Shown here: one piece after another, positions 33,901-43,408 of the stretch
Numbering within the stretch: position 1 is the stretch's first letter
Layout of the letters: every line of letters begins with the position of its first letter
Source: Blastomussa wellsi
Taxonomy: Eukaryota > Cnidaria > Anthozoa > Scleractinia > Plerogyridae
Direction of reading: 5' to 3'
Assembly: GCA_947652115.1 (NCBI GenBank)
Contig: OX393565.1
Location: 16,836,467 to 16,900,466, forward strand
Length of the DNA: 64,000 nt
The notes under the pieces: generated by a model
Told to the model about the DNA's origin: nothing
What the model saw: the letters and a program-made list of their open reading frames with translations, nothing else
Databases searched by the model: none
Position numbers and translations under genes: made by a program

Positions 33901-35023
33901 GGGCATTGTTGGAACTAAGCAAAAGCTTCGTAGCAAAGTATGGTGGCCAGGCATGGAGAGAGATGCCGAGAAACATTGTAAAACCTGCTATGGGTGTCAG
34001 TTGGTCAGTCGTCCCACTCCCCCAGAACCTATTAGGACCACACCCTTACCCACTGGACCCTGGAGAGACTTGGCTGTTGATTTGCTTGGGCCACTCCCCA
34101 CTGGTGAATCTATTCTGGTTGTTGTGGATTATTACAGCCGGTACTATGAGGTGAACATCCTGAAGTCTACCGTTGCCTCTAAGGTCATCTCAAGCTTAGA
34201 AGAGATGTTTGCACGACATGGCCTACCAGAGAGCCTGACATCCGACAACGGACCGCAGTTTATATCAGCAGAATTTGCAGAGTACATGTCACAGGAAGGC
34301 ATCAAACACCACAAGGTCACAGCCAAATGGCCTCAGGCGAATGGCGAAGTAGAGCGCCAAAACAGCTCACTTCTGAAACGACTCCAGATCGCGCATGCTG
34401 AGAAGAAGAACTGGAAGAGAGAACTTAACATCTACCTTGCAGCTTACAGAGCCCTACCCCACCCAACAACTGGCGTGAGCCCAGCTGAACTGCTCTTTGG
34501 CCGAAAGATACGCACCAAACTTCCAGAGCTGAGTGATGTACATGTAGAGCAAGGAGTGCGTGACAAGGACAATGAACAGAAAAGTAAGAGCAAGTCTTAT
34601 GCTGATGCAAGAAGGGGTGCAAGATATTCAGAAGTACTTCCTGGAGACCAGGTACTAGTACAACAAGAGAAGAAAGACAAACTCTCAACTCGGTTCAACC
34701 CTACCCCTTACACAGTTGTAAGCAAGCACGGGAACAGCTTGATTGTGCAATCCCAAAAAGGAGCCCAATACTCCCGCAACACTGCGCATGTTAAGAAATT
34801 GCTACAGAACAATGGGACTCCAAACCGGCAGAAGGAAACACTGACGGAAACAAGTCAGACGCAGGAGGAACCAGTTCAACAGCAGAGTGTGTTGCAGGAA
34901 CCAAATATGGCCGAGACCAAAACTCCACCTGATGAACATGCAGCCGCCAAACCCGAGGCTCCACCCAGGAGGTCACAGAGACAAAGTTTGGCACCAAGTT
35001 ACCTCAAGGATTACTATACCTGA
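30983..35023 (+). CDS. Ty3 Gag-Pol polyprotein
   Basis: One open frame of 1346 residues with no stop or frameshift. Order: capsid-like Gag (about 1-210); two CCHC zinc knuckles beginning CYRCGKAGH at 222 and CRKCGLEGH; aspartic protease with DSGA at 321-324; reverse transcriptase with RLCIDMRRAN and catalytic ISDDIIV (D608, D609); RNase H with IIADASPVGLGA; integrase with a zinc-binding H-H-C-C segment (HEGHLGIVG ... CKTCYGC) and the triad D1033, D1088, E1124 in exact D-x35-E spacing. The ISDD form of YVDD is typical of the Mag lineage. I take ATG at 30983 rather than a TTG 12 bases earlier, so Gag starts within or right next to the primer binding site and there is almost no leader. All catalytic residues are present, so the copy may be active. 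Confidence 0.95.
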   Translation: MDDNERNHIKTFDCHGDQNTLGLRWKRWLTAFELFADGKGLIVNEENANNRQRRRALLLHLAGTDVQDIFFTLPDTGDAKDYRKAVDALNAYFVPKVDTTYARHCFRQLTQAPGETVRQFSTRLRRAAKDCDYGADTDNQIRDEILCKCTSTYIKRKLLEEGQGLTLNKALEIAENCEKVDTQLVAMATEGQGVKVKEEDPANVNRIEEKKRGPGNNSQLTCYRCGKAGHLGKDPNCPARGQSCRKCGLEGHFQERCKTKHKREGGKRKTKYRKSPKGGSANMVDTQDDDDDQEYAFAVGDKRQEKIEVVIGGCKLSVIVDSGASANIIDKQTWEWLKRNKVKCKSARSDKKLYAYASHTPLDVVGTFSCEVSAGRNTANAEFCVIDGKGDPLLGRNTAISLGVLKIGIDIAAVNTSSQSIGEALQEKYPEVFSGVGKLKDRAVQLHIDPNVKPVAQPIRRTPFSLRSKVEEKVQELINLDIIEPATGPTPWVNPVVVVPKSQGDIRLCIDMRRANEAILRERHPIPTVDEILQSLNGSKVFSKLDLRWGYHQLELTPDSREITTFVTHCGLFRYKRLLFGVNSASEQYQHEIQTTLAGIDGQENISDDIIVHGKDHAEHNARLELVIKRLGERGLTLNAAKCQFSMDELTFVGMVLSANGISCAADKVEAVTSAREPQNVSETRSFLGLVNYCGRFIPDLATISEPLRRLTKSGTPFVFGKEQKEAFEELKKRLSSAETLGYFDKDAPTQIIADASPVGLGAVLTQVHKDGPRIISYASRSLTSTETRYSQTEKEALALIWACEKFHPYIYGIPFELITDHKPLEVIYGPRSKPCARIERWVLRMQPYKFKVKYQPGPKNIADPLSRLVGSMGSGGKRSSQAEEYVRFVAVSATPSAMTTREVEEASANDEELSAVRQCINGKPWDQLVYKRYLPCSGELCTIGKLILRGTRIIIPKQLRPRVLSIAHEGHLGIVGTKQKLRSKVWWPGMERDAEKHCKTCYGCQLVSRPTPPEPIRTTPLPTGPWRDLAVDLLGPLPTGESILVVVDYYSRYYEVNILKSTVASKVISSLEEMFARHGLPESLTSDNGPQFISAEFAEYMSQEGIKHHKVTAKWPQANGEVERQNSSLLKRLQIAHAEKKNWKRELNIYLAAYRALPHPTTGVSPAELLFGRKIRTKLPELSDVHVEQGVRDKDNEQKSKSKSYADARRGARYSEVLPGDQVLVQQEKKDKLSTRFNPTPYTVVSKHGNSLIVQSQKGAQYSRNTAHVKKLLQNNGTPNRQKETLTETSQTQEEPVQQQSVLQEPNMAETKTPPDEHAAAKPEAPPRRSQRQSLAPSYLKDYYT

Positions 35024-35239
35024 CTCTGAAAGACACTGTGACTGATAATGTCAGGGACACTGTTGAATACTAAGTTCTTACTGATTGAGACTGTTTATTT
35101 TTGTTTATTGAGACCGATTATGTCAGGAACACTGTTGAACACTAAGTTCTCGCAGGATTAGATTGTTTGTTACCTTTAATGTTCCATTGACACTATGTTT
35201 ACTATAGTGCTGTTTGTTTTTGTCTAAAAAGGGGAGGGA

Positions 35240-35409
35240 TGTAGTGTATTTAGACCCAGATCCCCTCTCAGTGTTGTAATACCTTAGGACCCAGACCTTC
35301 TGGGATGGATAGTCGAGCACGAGCCATCATGGCCGAATAAAAGTCATCGTTGTTGTTTGGTTAAATCCTGCTGAATCCTTTCCATCACCGACTAGTTCGG
35401 GACACAACA
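35240..35409 (+). repeat. 3' LTR of the Ty3 element
   Basis: 170 bp, same ends as the 5' LTR, with AATAAA at 35336-35341. Confidence 0.95.
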
Positions 35410-36215
35410 GTCGTCCGAAGGTCACACGGATGTTTCCGAATATATCCGAAATTTTCCGTTGCCTGGACATGCCAAAGACTCGACTGTACACCAATAAATT
35501 GAAGTACAGTAGGGTGAAACGTGTTATCAAACGGGACGTCATTGATATCATCACACGTAAAATTATCGTAATTTCACATGTGTTCAATTACCGTTTTGCT
35601 CGGGGTCGGAAATCCTTACTGTATATTCTCGATGCTGAAAAGCCTCTATCAATAATTCTTCAAATTCTCAAAATACAGATGTGCATATTTTGCGTACATG
35701 CATGCACGATAATCTTTTCGAGAATTTTCTGGGATCATAAGTTTCACCGCGCGTTAGCGTATCCTAACCTAACCTGTACTTTCGAAGGAAGCTCTCGATT
35801 CGGTTTCGATCATCAAACACAAAACAAACAATACTGACCGCGAAAGGAACCGGGGAGGGGGGGTTGACCCACATTTAATCCCTGACGAAGTGTGTAGTAA
35901 TCACACGAAACCGGTCGGATAAAATAAAAAAGTAAACAAGATTCGTTGCTGTGTGCTGCTCACTAGTACCTTTTTAAAAAATATTGTCCTTCCCCCCGCT
36001 CCTGGTTTAAGAAGCTCAACTTAACACAAAAAAATGTTCTCTCGGCAACGCTGGAATCCGGCTTGCAGACTAAAACTCATGCCTTGCGAGGCTTCAGCTT
36101 GTGTACTCTACGTTAAAATAATTTTACAAACAGCAAAGCATCTTTTAATGCTCTATCTCGTGCGAGTGACCATTCGCTGTTTCCGCCTTACGTTTTAAAC
36201 AAACAGAAAGTTTAT
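35410..36215. other. Gap between Ty3 element and GPCR 2
   Basis: The first 150 bases continue the pre-insertion locus (TTTCCGAA repeats seen also at 30739-30790). A hammerhead ribozyme motif lies at 35873-35925. No gene seen. Confidence 0.5.
35873..35925 (+). ncRNA. Hammerhead ribozyme motif, minimal palindromic-stem-III type
   Basis: All parts can be placed. Stem I: ATTT-A-ATCC (35873-35881) with GGAT-A-AAAT (35917-35925), 4 bp, one A-A mismatch, 4 bp. Core CTGACGA at 35882-35888. Stem II GTGTG/CACAC (35890-35894, 35902-35906) with a 7-base loop. Core GAAA at 35907-35910. Stem III is the self-complementary CCGG (35911-35914), which needs dimer formation as known for hammerheads in Penelope-like elements. 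Cleavage triplet GTC, cut expected after 35916. One base, A35889, is extra next to stem II and can be part of the core junction. An A-rich tail follows. Activity is inferred, not shown. Confidence 0.65.
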
Positions 36216-37169
36216 TTAACACTCTACGTTAAATGAACTCGATAAACAGCAAAGTGCGTCTCTGATTGTCTGCTTTGCGGCTTGTTTTACTTCGCTGATC
36301 TTCCAGCAGTAAAGAAGCGGGTTTAACGATGAGTTTAAGTAAGCAAAAGTCACTGCAAATTCAAGCAGAAAAAGACTGCGGGATGAAGATAATATACCTC
36401 TAGTGACAAGGGCTGCCGTAATACCATACGGTAAATAACAAACAACTAATGCGATCTGCAGCCACAATGCACTGGACACTGCTGTTCGATATCGCGCTAC
36501 GTTCAATGGAATTGCTTGGCTCGGTTGATCCCGTTGAACGTGAGTTTGATGTTGACGGAGTGTTAGAAAAATCTTTGTGTAGCAAATGAGTGAGGTTAAG
36601 AGACATGATAATATTATTATATTCCCATACCAATATGTTATAAGGTGGTTCATAAGGTACGATGTCGCAGCGACCATGGACACAAGCCAAAGGGTGACTA
36701 CAATCACATATGTCCTCTTTAAAGTCACGATCTGTCTATACCTCAACCCTAACACAAGCGCCAGAAGTCTGTCCACGCTTATGACAGTTACGGTCAGCAA
36801 AGAGACTGACGACAGCGTATATCCTGCGATGAAGTACAAAGAAAACGAATATCGACAAAGATTCCAGTCTTCGTTAATCATAGAAATCCAACGAATGACA
36901 GCGAGAGGCTCCGCAATAAGACCAACGCAGAGATCAGTTGTTGAAAGACAACGAAGCAAGAGTTTGGACGGCGGGTGAAGGGAAGACTCCTTGCGAAGAG
37001 CAACTAGGATCAGAGCATTCCCAAGAAGTGCAGTAATGGAGAGAATAATGTTGAGTGCTGATAGATATATCAAGTGCACACGCATTCCCTCTGCCAAAGC
37101 GGCCAAACATCGCAGTTCTTGGAATGTTTCCTTCAGGTTTACCTCTCCACTAGAGTTTGTTATCGCCAT
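36216..37169 (-). CDS. Class A GPCR 2, intronless, DRL variant
   Basis: 317 residues from MAITNSSGEVNLKETFQ. An ATG 45 bases upstream keeps the frame open, but the paralogue at 41509-42453 starts at the same MAITN, so I prefer this one. Seven hydrophobic segments; helix 1 has GNALILVAL, helix 2 CLSTTDLCVGL, the helix 3 end reads VDRLLAL where most receptors have DRY, helix 6 WLQIALVVCYLPYG, and helix 7 LNSSLNPLLYC. NSS at the N-terminus may be glycosylated. The C-tail is short and ends in cysteines that could be acylated. Melanocortin/adenosine-like layout; ligand unknown. Tandem paralogue 4.3 kb away on the same strand. Confidence 0.87.
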   Translation of the reverse strand: MAITNSSGEVNLKETFQELRCLAALAEGMRVHLIYLSALNIILSITALLGNALILVALRKESSLHPPSKLLLRCLSTTDLCVGLIAEPLAVIRWISMINEDWNLCRYSFSLYFIAGYTLSSVSLLTVTVISVDRLLALVLGLRYRQIVTLKRTYVIVVTLWLVSMVAATSYLMNHLITYWYGNIIILSCLLTSLICYTKIFLTLRQHQTHVQRDQPSQAIPLNVARYRTAVSSALWLQIALVVCYLPYGITAALVTRGILSSSRSLFLLEFAVTFAYLNSSLNPLLYCWKISEVKQAAKQTIRDALCCLSSSFNVEC

Positions 37170-37939
37170 TGTGCTTAGTGCAATGTACTCAAGTGACAAG
37201 CCTGTACCGAACACATTAATTAAATTCTTAGTGGAAAACGGACTTAACTTTCATTTTGCGTATGGCGTCACTTTCCAAAATAAAACCACTAGTTTCGATC
37301 TTTGTCTGAAACGCAATGTTCCGCTATCTTTCAGGATCTTTATCACCTCAGTTAGCGCATACTTACGAACTGAAACGTATTAAGATGCCGGATAAGCAAT
37401 TCTACTTTCGTAAACGGTCGACAGTTTGTTGTCAATTATTTTTTCTTCACACGAAAATAAAAATTGTAAGTAAACAACCAAAATCGAACCCGGAACTTCT
37501 GGCGTGCCAGCATTCCTATCTCATCACTACAATACCGGGTTGATCTGCCAAATTCCCGCAAAATTTAATTATAAAAGATGACTTTCTTTATCTGTTTTAC
37601 ATATAATACTGCCCTAGCCAACAATAAAAGCAAACCAGTGTGAAAGTGAATTCCGAAAAGCTTGGTTCTCAATTATGGCATCGACCGTTTACGAAAGGGA
37701 AATAAGCACCGGATAATAGATGCAAGGTCTCATTAAGCCGTATCCAGTGGTATCATAAAATCGGCCACGCCCTTCGGTTTGGGGTGGTAAAGCTCACCAT
37801 AAGACCCTCAAATCGTAATGATTATCTACAGATCATTCCATCCAATAAACACTCTCGAAATTAAAACAAACTACAATAATTTAATTTATAAGGAACACTT
37901 TCTGTGTTGAGTTTTTAACGTTTTATGACGTAATTTCTA
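37170..37939. other. Upstream region of GPCR 2
   Basis: Should hold the GPCR 2 promoter and 5' untranslated region. No TATA box or repeat stands out. Confidence 0.3.
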
Positions 37940-38870
37940 TCGTCGTAAGAGTGTAGGCCAGTTCTGAAGTCGCTACTGAGGTGGAGGAGGCAGATGTGGT
38001 GAATAACAGCATCGACATAGGAAAGATAACAAGGGAGGAGATCAGGAGCGCATTAGGGGACATGAAAAGTGGAAAGGCACCGGGTATTGACAGCATCACG
38101 GCAGACCTTCTGAGGGTTGACACTGACACCACAGTTAATGTCCTGCATGAGTTATTTAACAAAATATGGGAGGAAGAAAGTGTTCCAGAGGGCTTATGAT
38201 CAAACTTCCCAAGAAAGGAGATCTGACGAGTTGGGGGAACTGGAGGGGTATCACCCTCATGTCCATTGTATCCAAGGTGTTGGGAAGAGTCCTGAGGATT
38301 GTTGCTGGAACAGATGCTGAGTTGAGAAGGGAAAAAGCTGGCTTTAGAAAGGGAAGGAACACGACTGGGCAGATATTCGTCCTTAGGAATATAATCGAGC
38401 AGGTAGTTGAATGGAACTCCAGCCTCTACCTTTGTATCGTGGAGTACGAGAAGGCCTTTGACAGCATACACAGAGATACTCTCTGGACTGATCATGAGGG
38501 GCTATGGAATACCGACAAAGATCGTGAGAATGGTGCAAGTCATGTACACTAACTGCACATGTGCTGTGGTTGATGGTGATGGAAGAACAGATTGGTTTGG
38601 GGTGAAGTCGGGTGTTAAGCAGGGATACAAAATGTCAGGGTTCCTGTTTCTCTTGGTGATTGACTGGGTGATGAGGAGGTCAGTCGAATGCGCAAGGACA
38701 AGCATTAGGTGGAAGATGACAACTATGCTAAAAGGTTTAGATTTTGCAGACGACTTGGCTATCATCTCAAGTACATTCACGCAAATTCAGACGAAGATTG
38801 ATCGCCTGAATAGAAATGGGAAAGGAACGGGCACCAAGAAAACCAAACTGATGAGGATCAACGCGAACAT
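37940..38870 (+). pseudogene. Broken non-LTR retrotransposon reverse transcriptase, possibly RTE-like
   Basis: Reverse transcriptase blocks occur in order but in alternating frames. Frame 1 from 37981 gives REEIRSALGDMKSGKAPGID; frame 3 from about 38195 gives IKLPKKGDLTSWGNWRGITL, EKAGFRKGRNTTGQIFVLRN and the first catalytic motif YEKAFDSIHRDTLW; back in frame 1 come MYTNCTCAVVDGDGRTDWFG, VKSGVKQGYKMSGFLFLLVI and the catalytic FADDLAI. At least two frameshifts and loss of both ends make it a dead copy. The similarity stops near 38870. The GKAPGID and EKAFDSI style resembles RTE-type elements, but clade is uncertain. It lies between the two GPCR paralogues. Confidence 0.75.
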
Positions 38871-39017
38871 CTGGAACTTACTTTGGTTATCTAAGCGACT
38901 GATTAGCTGTACTGAACGTACAAACATTTACATAAACAATTTTCTTAATGCTTTTACTTCTCAAATGGCTAAAAATCCCGAGATAATCATATATTTTTGG
39001 TCAAACACGATCATAAG

Positions 39018-39049
<32 letters not shown>

Positions 39050-41508
39050 CAAAGTGCGCTGGTTTCCAAACGACGCATGCTATTGAGCTGAAAAGTTGTA
39101 AACAGATATAACATTGGCACCTCTTCTGTCTGATGAGGATAAAAACTTTGATGGCTCCTTAATTTTGGATTTTAGAATTTCATGACGTGACGTCCAAGCC
39201 AAGAATTTAAATAAAAAGCGTCAATTCGCTGGCCTTTGTTCTCCATCCACGAGTTTGACACCTGGGGTCTCTTTATAGTTTTTACAACCTCCGGTCTGTC
39301 CTTTTCACAAAGTGATCATTTTCCGTACTGTCTTTAAAAAATTCAACTCTCACGTCAAAAGAAAAATTATGTTCTTGCTCCTGTTCGGTAATATTAATTG
39401 GTGGTTTTCACTCAGTCACGCAATTAAAAACTAAATTCGAAACAATTCAACTACAGAACTAAGAATTTCAGACAGTGTACTGTAGATGATAATAAATGAA
39501 CAATTTCTCCAAGTCTCAGGCCTGTGCGGTGTGCCGTTCGCGAGTTTTTTGCCAAAACGTTCCACGCAAATTTACAAAGCTCAGTATGGAGACGCCATAT
39601 TTGTTCCGAGGGGCACAAATATGGCCGCCGTGATGCCTGAGAAACCATCTGGAACTCAATTGTGATATAATAGTGACTACTACAAATGAGCTATTATACT
39701 TTAACATAAACACCACGTATTATACCTTAAATGTTCAAAACTGCTGAAAATCGAAAGGATAGGCTTTTCTAAACAAAACAGCGTTGTCACGGCACTCAGC
39801 TTGATGTCACATACGGCGGAAAACTCAAATATTCAAAATGCTTTGTTTTCAAAACGAAGGGCACTATCGTGCTGAACATTTGCGAAAAGATATATTTGTA
39901 GTTCACCTTACACCTAGTGGCAACGAAAATTTAACAGGCCTAGCGAATTTTAATTTCAGAATTTTATGAAAACCCAGATTCCCCAAGGCGCTCGCAGCAA
40001 GATTTTTAGTGGGGGGGGGGGGGGGGGACTTGGTGCCTTTCCTTTTGGCATGAAATTAATTAACGAAGAAAATCCTTAGACATAAATTAATATAAACGTT
40101 CAATGCTGGTGATTTTAAAGTGCCCAACAGATCATAGTCTCTCCGACAATAGTAAACCAAACTATTTTCCATCTGGGCTTCATTGCTGGTTATTGCCGCA
40201 GGATTCAGTGTCCCTGAATGACCACTGCCATACGTAATCAGGGGCATAGTGGTTTTTCTGTCTAAGACACATGGAAGGAGAAGGTAATCGAGCTCCGAAG
40301 GCGCGAGACACTGAGGGGGATCGGGGGGCATTCTCCCCCAGAAAAATTTATTTGTATGGTTTCGGAAATGTCATTTTCCATGATTTCTAGGGGGAAGTTT
40401 CATAAATCGAAGCATTAAAACAAACATACGTTTTAGATTTCCGAGTTACGCACATGCGTACGTGCGTATATGGTCCCTACGGCGCAGGACTAATTCTTCG
40501 TTTTAGTATTTTAGACAACAAATTGAAATGTTGCAAAAGAGAAACGCTGTTCCACAAAACGTTTGATAAAACTGTTCACTGACACCTTAGACGTTATATC
40601 CTAACACGAACTTTCGTCACCATCTTGAAGAAAATGAGGTGATAGTACGAGAACGGGCAAAAAGAGAAGGAAACATTTCACTTTCATTGTTCGTACAGTA
40701 CTTAATCAATCGAAAATGAATGTTACATTTTTCTCGGAGTATCGCCTTATAAACTGAACACATTCATGCATGTGTTTGGATCGAAACTAACCAATCACGT
40801 AATATAGGTATTTTCCTAAGAGGTCCGCTTGTTAAGAAATCCAGTGATTGTGAAGTAATGGCAGATTACTGAAAACCTTTTAGACCGGCAGGTACCGGTA
40901 GACTTACCTATTCCCCGTCGTCTCCTTGGTAAATAGTTTTTTTCTCGTCAGTTTTATCCTTTTCAAATCTTAACACAACTTATTCTTGGCGCTCACAAAC
41001 AGAATGTGTTATGTTTTCAGTAAGTTTGTTTCTCATTTTACTTTTTCGTTTATGGCCTATGACCTTTGATTTTTTTATTCTTTGTTATTATCATTTCCCC
41101 CCAGCCCCTCCCGCTACGCGGTCCCAGTAATTCCCGTCAGTTTCATATGGCTTCTTGACCAAATGCTTACTTCCTTTTCGGGCTAATCTCTCAGCCAATA
41201 GCAATATTTTTCGTATCCAGTCACTTATATAGGGGCGTTTACTTTTAAATGATCTGAAATTTAAACGATATAAGATGCATTTTCAAAAAATGTTCATTAA
41301 AGAGTGATCTGTTTACTTGATTAAAGATATTTTTGATTAATGCAACAAACGTTTTTTCAAAGTTTGACTTTAATACTCAAACAAAGACCCTTGAGTACTT
41401 TGACAGACACTTGTCAGTGACCATCGCCAGGTTACAATAAACCCTACTTATTAACTTGTGAATTACTTTTTATCTTTTTAATTTATATTTCTAAGGAATA
41501 CACATGAA
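38871..41508. other. Gap between the broken LINE and GPCR 3
   Basis: No open frame or repeat that I can support, apart from a poly-G run of about 18 at 40009-40027 and a TATATAGGGGCG-like stretch at 41227. Lower end near 41462 carries the GPCR 3 3' untranslated region. Confidence 0.35.
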
Positions 41509-42453
41509 CTAACTTGATAAACAGCAAATTGCTTCTTTGATTGTCTGCTTTACAGCTTGTTTTACTTCGCTGATTTTCCAGCAGTAAAGAATCGGGTTTA
41601 ACGTTGAATTAAAATAAACGAAAGTCGTTGCTATTTCCCAAGCGAGAAACTTCGATGATGTTAGAGGGCTATAGCTAAGCACGGCCGTTACCATACCGTA
41701 TGGTAAATAACAAACGACTAATGCCAATTGGAGCCATATTGTACTTAACACTACCTTCCTGTATCGCGGTATATTCAGTGGAATTCGATGGCTGTGTTGT
41801 TGTTTTTTAGCATGATTCTGTACTTGATTTTGATGACGACTAAGCGTGCAAAATATCTTTGTGTAGGACACAACCGAGGTCGTTACGCATAATGGTATAA
41901 ATACAAAGGCAAACCAAAACGTTACGAGGTGACTTAGAAGGTGCAATGTTCCGACGACGATGCACACAATCCAAAACGTAACTATAATCACGTATGTTCG
42001 CTTCAAAGTTACAACTTGAGTGTATCTCAGCCTCAACGACAGAGCGAGAAGTCTGTCCACGCTTATAGCAGCTATTGTTAACAAAGACATAAAACCCAAC
42101 GCAAAGCTCACTACGAGACAGGTGTTTATTGCGTAGCGACAAAGTCTCCATTCTTCGTGAAGCAAAAATATCCAGTAAGCAACAGCGAGGGGTTCCGAAA
42201 CAAGGCCAACACAGAGATCAGTTGCTGCCAGACAAGCAAGCAAGCGTTTGGACGGCGGGTGAAGGGAAGTGTCCTTGCGAAGGGCGATTAGAATCAAAGC
42301 GTTTCCCAGAAATGCAGTAATGGAAAGGATAATGTTCAACATTGAAATAAACATCAAATGTTCCTGTATTCCGACTGTTACACTGGTCGAGCATAGCAGT
42401 TTTTGAAACGTTTCAGCCTGTTTTCCAACTCCAGTAAAATTTGTTATCGCCAT
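41509..42453 (-). CDS. Class A GPCR 3, intronless, paralogue of GPCR 2
   Basis: 314 residues, starting MAITNFTGVGKQAETFQKLL. Helix landmarks mirror GPCR 2: GNALILIALRKDTSLHPPSK, ATDLCVGLVSEPLAVAYW, VDRLLALSLRLRYTQVVTLK, WLQLALVVCYLPYG, NSTLNPILYCWKISEVKQA. The shared N-terminus, intronless structure, strand and DRL motif show a tandem duplication, later separated by a LINE copy. NFT is a possible glycosylation site. Plasma-membrane receptor, ligand unknown. ATG is at the conserved position and the next upstream in-frame codons are not supported by the paralogue. Confidence 0.88.
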   Translation of the reverse strand: MAITNFTGVGKQAETFQKLLCSTSVTVGIQEHLMFISMLNIILSITAFLGNALILIALRKDTSLHPPSKRLLACLAATDLCVGLVSEPLAVAYWIFLLHEEWRLCRYAINTCLVVSFALGFMSLLTIAAISVDRLLALSLRLRYTQVVTLKRTYVIIVTFWIVCIVVGTLHLLSHLVTFWFAFVFIPLCVTTSVVSYTKIFCTLSRHQNQVQNHAKKQQHSHRIPLNIPRYRKVVLSTIWLQLALVVCYLPYGMVTAVLSYSPLTSSKFLAWEIATTFVYFNSTLNPILYCWKISEVKQAVKQTIKEAICCLSS

Positions 42454-43373
42454 TTTTCGTCAGTGTGGGTGTTTTAGGATTAAACGCCAGGTGTTTTATA
42501 ACAATTCAGCATCTCCTGTTCCGTTTTGTGAATCAACATGGCATATTCACGTCTTTTATATTCTCAAACATGTCAACTACCAAGAGTGGACGACAGTTCA
42601 AACAGACCGCCAACTTTTATGAACTCTGATTGATATCTCTTATGAAGTGCTCTCACAAATTTAAATTAACTCAGGCTTAAACGTGAAAAAAGTGCTTTGA
42701 CGTTGTTGAAAATTAGAGGTATCGAGTAAGCCATTTTTTATGAACATATAGCTAACGGGAAATACATGTTAATAAAAGAACAAAGCTATTTGAAACTGAA
42801 CGAGCATCATCTCAAAGTTATGACCTCAGTTGACTAAAAATGTCAGAAACATGTTTTCTCGTTAGGGGTGAAGTCTTGCTCTCCACGACTGCATCGATTT
42901 GACTATATTTAATTTGATTTCTCTTCGAAAGGGGGTGAAAGGGGTGATTCTATTTACGCGCATTAACCGAGACAATTTTTATCGAGTGCAAAATTTAGCG
43001 ATTTACGCCAAACCCACCACAATTTCTAAAATTAGTCGCTGTCTCGAGTATTGACGGGCCTCTAGGTGGGATCTAAAGAATATTAAATACTGGCTTTAAC
43101 AGGAATACTGAACGTTTCAGTTTGAACGTTTCAGCTCAGCAAAGATCCTCCTTAACCGAACTTTTTGAAACGCTCTTTCGCCATGACAAAGGCATCCTCT
43201 TCAAAACTGATTCATAGTTGATTGGCAATAACTCTACAATTTTCCAGAGTCTCGCTGTTGCTGGTTTTGCACTAGCTCTAGAATCTACTGTGATAAACTC
43301 TCCTTGCGATCGTGTAGTTTAATCGTCCGGCTGAGGGCAGTCCTGAGAAGGACTGTTGTCGGTGACAGTGATT

Positions 43374-43408
43374 GACGTTTCGGCAACCTGAGCGGAAGTC
43401 ATCATCAG
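43374..43408 (-). ncRNA. Decayed hammerhead core in a Penelope-type repeat
   Basis: On the minus strand CTGATGA is followed by TGACTTCCGCTCAGGTTGCC and GAAACGTC, with GACT before and AATC after as a damaged stem I. The sequence continues into GACAACAGTCCTTCTCAGGA. One mismatch in each of stems I and II argues against activity. Family known from Penelope-like retroelements. Confidence 0.5.

Larger units (their letters stand above)
30796..35414 (+). mobile_element. Complete Ty3/Gypsy LTR retrotransposon (Mag-like)
   Basis: The element runs 30801-35409, flanked on both sides by the target duplication GTCGT (30796-30800 and 35410-35414). LTRs are 170 bp, begin TGT and end ACA, and differ at a single base, so the insertion is recent. 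A purine tract AAAAAGGGGAGGGA (35226-35239) lies directly before the 3' LTR as the plus-strand primer. TTGGCGACGAGG directly after the 5' LTR should be the primer binding site; I could not match it to a tRNA. A single Gag-Pol frame fills the interior. A 75-bp direct repeat around GTCAGG(G/A)ACACTGTTGAA lies between the stop and the purine tract. No envelope gene. Confidence 0.95.

Noticed and set aside
37170..37214. Upstream ATG for GPCR 2
   Set aside because: The paralogue begins at the downstream MAITN, so the extra 15 residues are unlikely.
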